This document shows positions 7,058 through 15,773 of a stretch of 64,000 bases of DNA, in pieces. The notes below the pieces were generated by a model, which saw only the letters and a program-made list of their open reading frames with translations, had not been told where the DNA came from and did not search any database. Position numbers and translations under genes: made by a program. Source of the DNA: Thermomonas sp. (lineage in GTDB: Bacteria; Pseudomonadota; Gammaproteobacteria; Xanthomonadales; Xanthomonadaceae); assembly GCF_020850895.1 (NCBI RefSeq), contig NZ_JADZDS010000078.1, forward strand, positions 1 through 64,000. Reading direction: 5' to 3'. Numbering within the stretch: position 1 is the stretch's first letter; every line of letters begins with the position of its first letter.

Positions 7058-8953
7058 ATGAACGAACCCCGCCGCCACGGCCCGATCGCCAGCTTGGTCA
7101 TCGGTGTCTGGAACGCCGTCAACTTCACCCGTCGACTGGTGTTGAACCTGCTTTTCCTGCTCGTCCTCGTGATCCTGCTGGCGGCACTCCTGCACGACCG
7201 CGAACTGGCGTCGATCGAGGCGAACACCACCCTGGTGATTGCCCCGCGTGGCCAGATCGTCGAGCAATTCACCTGTGATGCGTTCAGCCGATTCATGGCG
7301 CGAAACAGTGAATCCGATGGCTGCCGGGAAGTGCGCCTGCGCGACCTGCTGTCCGCGCTCGACGCCGCCCGCACCGATCCAAACATCAAACGCGTTGCGC
7401 TGTATCTCGATGAGCTTGGCCCCAGCGGCTTCGCCTCGCTGCGCGACGTGGCCGCTGCGCTGGCCGCCGTGCGCGCGGCACACAAGCAGGTAATCGCCTA
7501 CGGCGACAACTACACGCAAGGCCAGTACATGCTGGCCGCGCAGGCCGATGAAATCTACCTCGATCCGATGTCGCAGGGTGGGGTCATGCTCGAGGGTCTG
7601 GCCTCCTACCGGCAGTATTTCCGCACCGCACTGCAGGACAAGCTCGGTGTCGATGTCCGCCTGTTCAAGGTCGGCGAATTCAAGTCCGCCGCAGAGCCCT
7701 TCATCCTCGACGCGGCCTCACCGGAGGCGAAGGAAGCCGACCTGTTCTGGATGAACGACATCTGGCAGCGCATGCTCGCCGACGTCGGCAAGGCGCGCGG
7801 GCTTCCACCCAGTGCCTTGAAGGCCTACGCCGACACCTTGCCGCAAAACGCGGTGGCCGCGCAGGGCGATCTTGCCCGGCTCGCGCTGGACCACAAGCTG
7901 GTGACAGGCCTGAAGACGCGCGAGGAAGTCGATGCCCTTCTGGGCGAACGCGGTGCCGCCGATACCGATGCGGAAGGCGGTTTCCGGCAGATCGGGCTGG
8001 ACGATTACGTCGCCCGCCTTGCAGTCGACAGCGCCCGGCCCGACGCACGGCCGGCGGTGGCCGTGGTGGTCGCCGAAGGCGAGATCGCCGGCGGCACGCT
8101 GCCGCCGGGGAAGATCGGCGGCGATTCCACCGTCGACCTGCTCGAGCAGGCGCGCACTGACGACGCCATCAAGGCGGTGGTCCTGCGGGTGAACTCGCCA
8201 GGCGGCGAAGTCTTCGCCTCCGAGCAGATCCGCCGTGCTGTGGCGGCATTGAAGGCGGACGGCAAGCCGGTGGTGGTGTCGATGGGCGATGTCGCCGCCT
8301 CCGGTGGCTACTGGATCAGCATGAATGCCGACCGCATCTATGCCGACCCGTCGACGATCACCGGATCGATCGGCATCTTCGGCCTGTTCCCGAGCATCGA
8401 CCGCACGCTTGACCGCGTCGGCGTGCACACCGACGGCGTGGCCACCGCGCCCTTCGCCGGCGCGTTCGATATCACCCGGCCGCTGGATCCGGCCATGGCC
8501 GACACCATCCAGGCCGTGATCGACAAGGGCTACCGCGACTTCACCGGGCGCGTGGCCAAGGCGCGCGGGCGCAGCTTGGCGCAGATCGAGGCGGTGGCAC
8601 AGGGACGCGTGTGGTCAGGTGCGCAGGCGAAGGAACGCGGGCTGGTGGATGCCTTCGGCGGCCTGCGCGAAGCCGTGGCCGACGCCGCTGCACGCGCCAA
8701 GCTCGGCAAACCGAACGCATGGCAGACGCGCTGGATCGAAGCCGGCGGAAAGGCTTTGCCGCAGTGGCTGGACACCATGCTGGAGAGCCGGGTCGGTGCG
8801 AACCTGCTCGCAGACACCGGCCCGCTGGCCTCCTTGCTGGTCGCGCGCACGCGGGAGCCCGCGCTGCTGCACTTCGTCCGCAACGCACTTGCGCAGCAAG
8901 GCCGTGGCCACGTCACTGCATTGGCGTACTGCTTCTGCAGCTTGCCGCAGTAA
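7058..8953 (+). CDS. sppA: Signal peptide peptidase SppA, 67K type
   Basis: Inner-membrane serine protease that degrades cleaved signal peptides. The 631-residue product has one N-terminal membrane helix (LVLNLLFLLVLVILLAALL) and the duplicated peptidase S49 domains of the long, proteobacterial form. The catalytic lysine in GEFKSAAEPF falls at residue 209 and the nucleophilic serine in ASGGYW at residue 415, close to the E. coli positions 209 and 409. The ATG at 7058 was preferred to an upstream in-frame start; a TAAAAT at 7004-7009 could be its -10 box. It converges on the next lipoprotein gene with a 15-base gap. Confidence 0.93.
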   Translation: MNEPRRHGPIASLVIGVWNAVNFTRRLVLNLLFLLVLVILLAALLHDRELASIEANTTLVIAPRGQIVEQFTCDAFSRFMARNSESDGCREVRLRDLLSALDAARTDPNIKRVALYLDELGPSGFASLRDVAAALAAVRAAHKQVIAYGDNYTQGQYMLAAQADEIYLDPMSQGGVMLEGLASYRQYFRTALQDKLGVDVRLFKVGEFKSAAEPFILDAASPEAKEADLFWMNDIWQRMLADVGKARGLPPSALKAYADTLPQNAVAAQGDLARLALDHKLVTGLKTREEVDALLGERGAADTDAEGGFRQIGLDDYVARLAVDSARPDARPAVAVVVAEGEIAGGTLPPGKIGGDSTVDLLEQARTDDAIKAVVLRVNSPGGEVFASEQIRRAVAALKADGKPVVVSMGDVAASGGYWISMNADRIYADPSTITGSIGIFGLFPSIDRTLDRVGVHTDGVATAPFAGAFDITRPLDPAMADTIQAVIDKGYRDFTGRVAKARGRSLAQIEAVAQGRVWSGAQAKERGLVDAFGGLREAVADAAARAKLGKPNAWQTRWIEAGGKALPQWLDTMLESRVGANLLADTGPLASLLVARTREPALLHFVRNALAQQGRGHVTALAYCFCSLPQ

Positions 8954-8968
8954 GCCGCACGCCAAGGA

Positions 8969-9211
8969 TTACTGCGCTGCCTGATCCAGCTGCGCCTTCT
9001 CTTGCGCCGCCGCATCTTCGGTTTGCGCGGCGGCATTGCGCGCCGCGTCCTTGTAGCCGTTGGCGGTTTCACTGATTGGCGACGTCGTGTCGGCTTCTGC
9101 AGCCGGGGACGCCGCCTGTGGTTCCGGAGTCCGGGCCGGTTGCGGCGCCGGCTCCGGGCTGCAGGCAACCAGCGACAGGCAAAGCAACGGGAGCATCCAC
9201 TGGATTCGCAC
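8969..9211 (-). CDS. Small lipoprotein, Ala/Gln/Glu-rich
   Basis: An 80-residue protein with a short signal peptide ending in the lipobox LVAC, giving Cys17 as the lipidated residue. The mature chain is proline- and alanine-rich and ends in a charged, probably helical stretch ([19 protein letters not shown]). No conserved domain is recognised. It lies divergent from the SDR gene and convergent with sppA. Confidence 0.65.
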   Translation of the reverse strand: MRIQWMLPLLCLSLVACSPEPAPQPARTPEPQAASPAAEADTTSPISETANGYKDAARNAAAQTEDAAAQEKAQLDQAAQ

Positions 9212-9275
9212 GGCCGTTCTCCTGGCAGGCAGTAACTTATCCTACGTCCATTGCCACGTCCGGAGCGCAAGCCCC

Positions 9276-10055
9276 ATGCAATCACACCGCTGGACTCTTT
9301 CCGGCCAGCGCGCGCTGGTCACCGGCGCCAGTGCCGGGATTGGTTTCGCCATCTGCCGCGAATTGCTCGATTTCGGCGCACAAGTCCTGATGGTGGCGCG
9401 TGATGCCGAAGCACTGGAAACGGCGCGTGCCGAACTGGAGGACGAATTCCCCGGCCCCGAGGATGCGGTGCTGGCATTGCCGGCCGATGTCACCGACGAG
9501 GAGCAGCGCAGCGAAATCATCGACTGGGCCAGTGACCGGGGTGGGCTGCACATCCTCGTCAACAACGCGGGCGGCAACCTCACCCGCCCGGCACTGGACT
9601 ACGGCGAAGACCAGTGGCGCGGGATCTTTGAATCCAATGTGTTTTCCGCCTTCGAACTGAGTCGCCTCGCCCACCCGTTGCTGGCGAAACACGCCAACTC
9701 CAGCATCGTCAATGTCGGCAGCGTCTCCGGCTTGATCCATGTCCGCACCGGCGCGCCCTACGGCATGAGCAAGGCCGCGCTGCACCAGATGACCCGCAAC
9801 CTCGCCATCGAATGGGCTGAAGACGGCATCCGCGTCAATGCGGTGGCGCCGTGGTACATCCGCACCCGCCGCACCAGCAGCAAGCTGGCCGATCCCGATT
9901 ACCTCGACGAAGTGCTGCTGCGCACGCCGATCGGCCGCGTCGGCGAACCCGAGGAGGTGGCCGCGGCGGTGGCCTTCCTGTGCCTGCCGGCGTCCAGCTA
10001 CGTCACCGGCGAATGCATCGCGGTGGACGGCGGGTTCCTGCGCTACGGATTCTGA
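9276..10055 (+). CDS. Short-chain dehydrogenase/reductase (tropinone reductase-like)
   Basis: A 259-residue classical SDR oxidoreductase using NAD(P)H. The Rossmann glycine motif is TGASAGIG near the N-terminus, followed by NNAGGN, the catalytic Ser in VGSVSG, the YxxxK motif in YGMSK, and the C-terminal [13 protein letters not shown]. Residue pattern is closest to tropinone-reductase-type SDRs, but the natural substrate cannot be read from sequence. The ATG at 9276 places the Rossmann motif 14-20 residues in, as is usual; longer in-frame starts run into the lipoprotein gene. Confidence 0.88.
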   Translation: MQSHRWTLSGQRALVTGASAGIGFAICRELLDFGAQVLMVARDAEALETARAELEDEFPGPEDAVLALPADVTDEEQRSEIIDWASDRGGLHILVNNAGGNLTRPALDYGEDQWRGIFESNVFSAFELSRLAHPLLAKHANSSIVNVGSVSGLIHVRTGAPYGMSKAALHQMTRNLAIEWAEDGIRVNAVAPWYIRTRRTSSKLADPDYLDEVLLRTPIGRVGEPEEVAAAVAFLCLPASSYVTGECIAVDGGFLRYGF

Positions 10056-10096
10056 ATCCACCCTGTGCCCGGAAAACGCATGGGCCCATTGACGGG

Positions 10097-10152
10097 TTGA
10101 AACCTGTTCTCCTCCAAGCCTATTGTGGCAGGGTCGGACGTCCGTTCGGACG
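10097..10152 (+). promoter_or_regulatory. Candidate sigma-70 promoter with downstream palindrome
   Basis: TTGAAA at 10097-10102 and TATTGT at 10121-10126 are separated by 18 bases and would drive the secreted-protein cassette that starts at 10196. A 6-2-6 palindrome, CGTCCG-TT-CGGACG, lies at 10139-10152 just downstream of the expected start site and could be an operator or a leader hairpin. Confidence 0.4.
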
Positions 10153-10195
10153 GTTGTCCCGTGCCTAACCCAACCTGACCCAAGGATCCTCCCGC

Positions 10196-10591
10196 ATGAA
10201 GAAGTGGCTCGCATTGGCTTTCCTGGCTTCGATGGCATCAACAGCACACGCGGAAAACGTAGGCGCCTTCGTCGGCATCACCTATGGGTTCGGTTCCGAC
10301 GCCGGGATTGGCTTCACGATCCAAGCCACTTCGACGCAACGGCGTGACCACGCCATCGTTGCGGCGGGGATCAGTTTCTATCCCAATTCCAACCAGAAGA
10401 TCGGCATCCCGGTGGGCTTCGGCTATCAAGGAACGAACGTCGGTGCCCTATTGAGCTATGACTTCCTGACCCAGGGCGCTTCAGTCAGCGGGGGCTATGC
10501 CAGCACGCGGAACCATCGCGTGACGGTGGTACCTCCGACGACACCGCCAACGACCCCGCCAACCGGCGGTGGTGGCAACGGCGGCACCTGA
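10196..10591 (+). CDS. Small secreted protein with Gly/aromatic repeats
   Basis: A 131-residue protein with a clear Sec signal peptide (cleavage after AHA). The mature part alternates short glycine- and aromatic-containing strands (FVGITYGFG, GISFYPN, VGFGYQG, GALLSYDFL), which looks like a small beta-rich or barrel-like exported protein, and it ends in a Thr/Pro and Gly-rich tail. I cannot assign a family. It sits 97 bases before the large secreted protein and probably shares its transcript, so the two may act together. Confidence 0.6.
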   Translation: MKKWLALAFLASMASTAHAENVGAFVGITYGFGSDAGIGFTIQATSTQRRDHAIVAAGISFYPNSNQKIGIPVGFGYQGTNVGALLSYDFLTQGASVSGGYASTRNHRVTVVPPTTPPTTPPTGGGGNGGT

Positions 10592-10688
10592 ACCCAGAAA
10601 ACTGCCGAACCCTTGGCCTGTCGCCGGGGGTTCGGTCACTTTCAGCAGGTGGCTCCCTGGATCGCCTTCACGCCCAAGGAGGTGTTTC

Positions 10689-12281
10689 GTGCGCATCCAG
10701 ACCACGCTGCTAGGAATCTTCCTGCTGTTCCCGGCTTCAGGGAGCCTTGCCCAGTCAATTCGCGTCGGCGAGCATGACCCGGCGATACCGATCACGCCGA
10801 TCGACCGAGCCGCGCTCTCCGGGGTCAACCTGCGCAACGTCGGCCCCGACGAGTTGATCCTCACGCTCACGCGAAGGGCAGCGGGCGAAGAGGATTACTA
10901 CCGAAGCGCGCGGCTCCGCCCGGGGGAGCGCATCCTGTTTGATGTTCCCAATCTCCCCCTCCTGCGCCTCGTCATCCTGAGGTATGGCGACGTCATGGAC
11001 TCGGTAGGCGCGGAGGAGCGGGAGCGGCTGGAGCGAATCGAGCCCAGCGATAACCGTCGGTCAGGACGCCGTGGCGCCGCGCTGGCGTTGGGCCTTGGAC
11101 TGGCCTTGGCCGGCGACCGCGACAGGGCTCGTGGTGACCAGGATGAACATGCAGAGGAACGCCCGCATCCGGGCGACGACTCTCCCCGCGATCACCACCC
11201 TCCGTCCGAAGAACACCCCCGCGACGACAGGGAAGTGCCCACCCACGGCAATGGTCGTGAAGACGATCGCCGCTCCGGGCAAGGCAGTGATTTGGGCCGT
11301 GTCGGTGGCGCCATCGTGCTTGGCACTCTGCTGTCTCAGGGGCGCAGGGATTCCCAGCCCGGTCAGGAACGACCGCAGCAGACGCAAGACGACACCTTCG
11401 CCGGCGCGGTGGTGTTGCTCGAGGCGGCAGATGGCGCAGGGACACGGGTCGTCCATGGGCTTGAAGCCGGCACGACGGTCGTCGATGCGCCCACCAAGGA
11501 GGGGCAGAACCGAGCGAACCAGCTCGCGACCACGGAACACTCTGCGCCCGACGGCAGTTCGAGTTCGAGTACGACCGCGCCATGTTATTGCGGTCCGGAT
11601 GTCACGGCGGCCTATGTCGAATCCATCAAGCGTGCACGCGATCGCGTCCTCCAGCTTCCAGACTCGGAAACTGGCCTCTGGGATGCAGTTTGGTTCATGG
11701 CCCGCAACGGCGGCAGTATCGACCTCATGGCAAGGCCTGCCCGTCGACCCGGCATCAGCAGGGATGCTGAAATCTCCGAATCTGACGTGCTCTGCCCGTC
11801 CGGCCCCTGCGCAGACCTCCCGCCGATCGGCGGTCCGACGTTTCGCTTGTTCGGCTACTGTTTTCCGAAACATGTCGGCAACGACATCATGTACGGGTAC
11901 GTGGCGACCATGCTGAACCTGCCTTGGCCAGTTCAGACCGCAGGAGGGTACTACGCGGACTTCGCCAGTTATCGCTCGATCGATCCTCCCGCCTCCCGGT
12001 CGGCCTACAAGATCGGCAACTACATCGCCGAACTGGAGCTTGACGATTATTCCATTGAGAGCATCCGCGAAAAATTCCTCGACGCCTGGAGGTTCAGGGA
12101 CCGCGGCAGCTCCGTCGACGCAATCCAGCGGGCCTATCCGGCGTTGGCCCAATGCGAGATTTGCCCGGCCGATCGTGTCGAAGCGGGTTCATTTCTTCGT
12201 GACTGGACGACCTCCGAATGGTCCCTGGAAAACAACGGAAAGTATCCCTATCAGCCAACGATCCCCAACCGGGGCAATTGA
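10689..12281 (+). CDS. Secreted protein with polymorphic-toxin-44-like C-terminal domain
   Basis: The GTG at 10689 is chosen because AAGGAGGTG lies just upstream and the residues that follow form a Sec signal peptide (cleavage after SLAQ). The 530-residue product has an N-terminal beta-like region, a long low-complexity His/Asp/Arg/Gln-rich linker (about 125-250), a Ser/Thr tract, then a C-terminal domain from about residue 300 with LWDAVWFMARNGGSIDLM, VGNDIMYGYVATMLNLP and DDYSIESIREKFLDAW. These three blocks resemble polymorphic toxin type 44, but the WDYK motif typical of that family is replaced. Several Cys pairs would suit a periplasmic or extracellular fold. No cognate immunity gene is evident. 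Function is uncertain. Confidence 0.5.
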   Translation: MRIQTTLLGIFLLFPASGSLAQSIRVGEHDPAIPITPIDRAALSGVNLRNVGPDELILTLTRRAAGEEDYYRSARLRPGERILFDVPNLPLLRLVILRYGDVMDSVGAEERERLERIEPSDNRRSGRRGAALALGLGLALAGDRDRARGDQDEHAEERPHPGDDSPRDHHPPSEEHPRDDREVPTHGNGREDDRRSGQGSDLGRVGGAIVLGTLLSQGRRDSQPGQERPQQTQDDTFAGAVVLLEAADGAGTRVVHGLEAGTTVVDAPTKEGQNRANQLATTEHSAPDGSSSSSTTAPCYCGPDVTAAYVESIKRARDRVLQLPDSETGLWDAVWFMARNGGSIDLMARPARRPGISRDAEISESDVLCPSGPCADLPPIGGPTFRLFGYCFPKHVGNDIMYGYVATMLNLPWPVQTAGGYYADFASYRSIDPPASRSAYKIGNYIAELELDDYSIESIREKFLDAWRFRDRGSSVDAIQRAYPALAQCEICPADRVEAGSFLRDWTTSEWSLENNGKYPYQPTIPNRGN

Positions 12282-12460
12282 GTGTGCAGCGGGTGATTCC
12301 ACTCGATCAAGGAACCGGACATCGTCGTGCCGTCAGGCAGAACTCCTGGCCGGCCCCTGCGTCCACACGACCCGGAGGGTTCGGGACGTCGAGATCGGGC
12401 TGATATGACGAGGTTCATGATCGCCCCGGCGCGCTATGCTCTCGCCAGGGCCGTCAGGTG

Positions 12461-12484
12461 GTCCCCACGTGCGGGGACGGAGGG
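12461..12484 (+). promoter_or_regulatory. Hairpin abutting the HD-GYP ribosome-binding site
   Basis: GTCCCC at 12461-12466 pairs with GGGGAC at 12473-12478 (loop ACGTGC), and the Shine-Dalgarno GGAGGG follows immediately at 12479-12484, six bases before the ATG at 12491. Such a hairpin could modulate access to the ribosome-binding site, or be a protein-binding palindrome. Confidence 0.35.
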
Positions 12485-12490
12485 TGTGGG

Positions 12491-13603
12491 ATGCAGAACG
12501 ACACGCTGGGGAAGAAGATCGCAGACCTGCACACCCGCATCCAGGGCCAGATGGGCAACGTGGATCGCATCGGGATCGCCCTATACAACCCCGAAAGCGA
12601 TCAACTCAACACGTTCATGCTCAGCCCCGACGGCACAATGCCGCCGGATCGATTCCAGATGCACTTGGCCGACGTGCCCTCCCTGATGGACCTGCATCAC
12701 AGGCATCTGAGCCGCACGATCGATGACTTGGACGCGCTGGCGGATCCGCCGGGCGAGTGCGCCCGCCGCAGCCTCGCCGCCGGCTACCGTTCCAGCTACA
12801 CCAGCCCCCTGTATGCACACAACCGATTGCTGGGCTTTCTGTGCCTCGACTCCGCCCAACCGGGCTATTTCCGGCAAGACATGCGGATTGAGCTGGACAC
12901 CTACGCGCAGCTCATCGCATCGCTGATTTCCAGCGAGCTGTACAGCACCCGTGCCCTGCGCAGCGCAGTGGCATTGACCCGTGAACTGGGTCGCCACCGC
13001 GACGAGGAAACCGCGGGCCACGTCAGCCGCGTGGCCCACTACACCCGCACCATCGCGACGGCGCTGGGCCCCGACGCGGGGCTGGACGATGAAGACATCG
13101 AGTTCCTGTTCCAGTTCGCCGGCCTGCACGACATCGGCAAGATCGCCATTCCGGACCACATCCTGCAGAAACCGGGCAAGCTCACCGCAGAGGAATACGC
13201 CCTCGCGCAATCACATGTGCAGAAAGGCGGCGAAATGATCGCGGTGATGCTGCGCGAATTCGACCTCGACCACGACCGCCATGCACAAATGCTGTGCGAC
13301 GTGATCAACTGCCACCATGAACGCTGGAACGGCAGCGGCTACCCACGCGGACTGGCGGCCGAAGCCATCCCGTTGGCGGGTCGGATCGTGGCGGTGGCCG
13401 ATGTGTTCGATGCCCTGACCAACCCACGTCCCTACAAGCAGGCGTGGTCGCTGGACCAAGGGTTCGACTACCTGCGCACCCATGCCGGCAGCCAGTTCGA
13501 TCCGCGCTGCGTGGCCGCCGTGGAACGCTGTGAAGCGCAATGGCGAGGGATCTACGTACGCTTCCACGAGCCACCGGTCATCCCCGTCCATCCGGCGGCG
13601 TAA
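12491..13603 (+). CDS. GAF-like / HD-GYP domain cyclic-di-GMP phosphodiesterase
   Basis: The 370-residue cytoplasmic protein has an N-terminal GAF-like sensory region (about 1-150) followed by an HD-GYP domain, the enzyme class that hydrolyses cyclic di-GMP. The metal-binding HD pair is His213-Asp214 in HDIGKIAIPD, with HHERWNGSGYP carrying the GYP motif and VADVFDALT near the end, so the domain should be catalytically competent. The ATG at 12491 has a strong GGAGGG upstream. The gene stands alone and converges on acs. The ligand of the GAF-like part is unknown. Confidence 0.88.
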   Translation: MQNDTLGKKIADLHTRIQGQMGNVDRIGIALYNPESDQLNTFMLSPDGTMPPDRFQMHLADVPSLMDLHHRHLSRTIDDLDALADPPGECARRSLAAGYRSSYTSPLYAHNRLLGFLCLDSAQPGYFRQDMRIELDTYAQLIASLISSELYSTRALRSAVALTRELGRHRDEETAGHVSRVAHYTRTIATALGPDAGLDDEDIEFLFQFAGLHDIGKIAIPDHILQKPGKLTAEEYALAQSHVQKGGEMIAVMLREFDLDHDRHAQMLCDVINCHHERWNGSGYPRGLAAEAIPLAGRIVAVADVFDALTNPRPYKQAWSLDQGFDYLRTHAGSQFDPRCVAAVERCEAQWRGIYVRFHEPPVIPVHPAA

Positions 13604-13669
13604 GCACACGCCGGGTCCGCAAACCTCCGCCACGGTTCAACTCGACGCCAGCGCCTCTGGCAGCGCGGC

Positions 13670-15616
13670 TCAGGCCTCGCGTCGGTGCTTCACCAGCGAT
13701 TCCACCACCGACGGGTCGGCCAGGGTGCTGGTGTCACCGAGTTGGTCGGGTGCGTTCTCGGCGATTTTCCGCAGGATCCGGCGCATGATCTTGCCGCTGC
13801 GGGTCTTGGGCAGGCCTGGCGCCCACTGCAGGAAATCGGGCGTCGCAATGGGGCCGATTTCCTTGCGCACCCAGGCGATCAGTTCCTTGCGCAGGGCTTC
13901 ACTTTCCGCGATGCCAGCCTTGAGGGTGACGTAGGCATAGATGCCCTGACCCTTGAGGTCGTGCGGGAAGCCAACCACCGCCGCTTCGGCCACCTTGTCG
14001 TTGAGCACCAGCGCGCTTTCCACCTCGGCGGTGCCGATGCGATGGCCGGAGACATTGATGACGTCATCGACGCGGCCGGTGATCCAGTAATAGCCATCAC
14101 CATCGCGGCGGCAGCCATCGCCGCTGAAATACATGCCCGGATAGGCCTTGAAATAGGTGTCGATGAAGCGCTGATGGTCGCCATACACCGTGCGCATCTG
14201 CCCCGGCCAGGAATCCAGCATCACCAGGTTGCCTTCGGCCACGCCGTCCAACAGCTTGCCTTCGGCATCGACCAGCGCCGGCCGCACGCCGGGCAAGGGC
14301 AAGGTGGCCGAGCCGGGCTTGAGGTCGGTGGCGCCGGGTATCGGTGAAATCAGGATGCCGCCGGTTTCGGTCTGCCACCAGGTGTCGATCACCGGGCAGC
14401 GGCCCTCACCGACGATGTCGTGATACCAGCGCCACGCCTCCGGATTGATCGGCTCGCCGACGCTGCCGAGCACCCGCAGCGAGGCGCGCGAGGTCGCCTT
14501 GACCGGGCCATCGCCCTCGCGCATCAGGGCGCGGATCGCGGTGGGCGCGGTGTAGAAGATGCTGACTTGGTGCTTGTCGACCACCTGCCAGAAGCGCGAG
14601 AAATCAGGGTGGTTCGGAACGCCTTCGAACAGCACGCCGGTGCAGCCATTCGCCAATGGCCCGTAGACGATGTAGCTGTGGCCGGTGACCCAGCCGATGT
14701 CGGCGGTGCACCAGTACACATCGTCCGGTTTCAGGTCGAAGCTCAACGCGTGCGTGTACGCGCTCCACAGCAGGTAGCCGCCGGTGGTGTGCAGCACGCC
14801 TTTGGGCTTGCCGGTGCTGCCGGAGGTGTAGAGGATGAACAGCGGGTCTTCGGCGTTCATGTTCTCGGGCGTGCACGTCTCCGGCTGACCGTCCACCACC
14901 GCATCAAACCAGCGGTCGCGCGGCATCTGCATCTCGACCGCAGCACCGGTATGCCGCACCACCAGCACGGTTTCCACCGCCTGCGTGCCGGGCAGCTTGA
15001 GTGCGGCATCGACATTGGCCTTCAGCGGCACGTGCTTGCCACCGCGCAAGCCTTCGTCGGCGGTGATGATGAGCTTGCTGTTGCAGTCGGCGACGCGGTC
15101 GGCGATCGAATTGGGCGCGAAGCCACCGAACACCACCATGTGGATCGCGCCGATCCGCGCGCAGGCCAGCATCGCAACCACCGCCTCGGGGATCATCGGC
15201 AAATAGATCGTCACCCGGTCGCCCTTGCCCACGCCGAGGTTGCGCAGCGCATTGCCGAGCCGGCACACCCGCGCATGCAATTCGCGATAACTGATGCGTT
15301 CGGCCGGCGCGGCCGGATCGTCGGGCTCGAAGATCAGCGCGGTCGTGTCGCCCTGCGTCGCCAGATGACGATCCAGGCAATTGACGCTGACATTGAGCTC
15401 GCCGTCTTCGAACCAGCGGATGCGGAAATCGTAGGCATCGAAGCTCACGTCCTTGATCCGGGTCGGGAAGCGGTCCCAGTCCAGGCGCTTGGCCTGCCGC
15501 GTCCAGAACGCGACCGGATCGGCGAGCGATTCGGCGTAATCGCGCTGGTAGCCGGCGCGGTCGAGGTTGGCCCACGCCGCGGTTGCTGGATCGACAGGGT
15601 AAAAATCCTTGTCCAC
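13670..15616 (-). CDS. acs: Acetyl-coenzyme A synthetase
   Basis: Converts acetate, ATP and CoA to acetyl-CoA through an acetyl-adenylate, allowing growth on and scavenging of acetate. The 648-residue length matches the family. Visible motifs are the P-loop-like [12 protein letters not shown], the WWQTETGG adenylation motif, and [11 protein letters not shown], in which the Lys falls at residue 609, the same position as the lysine acetylated in other Acs enzymes. The N-terminus ([14 protein letters not shown]) is typical of the family. Confidence 0.96.
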   Translation of the reverse strand: MDKDFYPVDPATAAWANLDRAGYQRDYAESLADPVAFWTRQAKRLDWDRFPTRIKDVSFDAYDFRIRWFEDGELNVSVNCLDRHLATQGDTTALIFEPDDPAAPAERISYRELHARVCRLGNALRNLGVGKGDRVTIYLPMIPEAVVAMLACARIGAIHMVVFGGFAPNSIADRVADCNSKLIITADEGLRGGKHVPLKANVDAALKLPGTQAVETVLVVRHTGAAVEMQMPRDRWFDAVVDGQPETCTPENMNAEDPLFILYTSGSTGKPKGVLHTTGGYLLWSAYTHALSFDLKPDDVYWCTADIGWVTGHSYIVYGPLANGCTGVLFEGVPNHPDFSRFWQVVDKHQVSIFYTAPTAIRALMREGDGPVKATSRASLRVLGSVGEPINPEAWRWYHDIVGEGRCPVIDTWWQTETGGILISPIPGATDLKPGSATLPLPGVRPALVDAEGKLLDGVAEGNLVMLDSWPGQMRTVYGDHQRFIDTYFKAYPGMYFSGDGCRRDGDGYYWITGRVDDVINVSGHRIGTAEVESALVLNDKVAEAAVVGFPHDLKGQGIYAYVTLKAGIAESEALRKELIAWVRKEIGPIATPDFLQWAPGLPKTRSGKIMRRILRKIAENAPDQLGDTSTLADPSVVESLVKHRREA

Positions 15617-15773
15617 GCCGAAACTCCTTGGGATTGCCGTATGCCCCAGTGTGCCGCAGCGCGTGGCATCACGGGGTTAAGATCGCGTCACGCTTGCCGC
15701 CTGACTTCCTGCACTGGTCGCGGCGCGACCGCCCGCCACCCTATCCTGGCTTCCATTCGACAAGGAACCCCGC

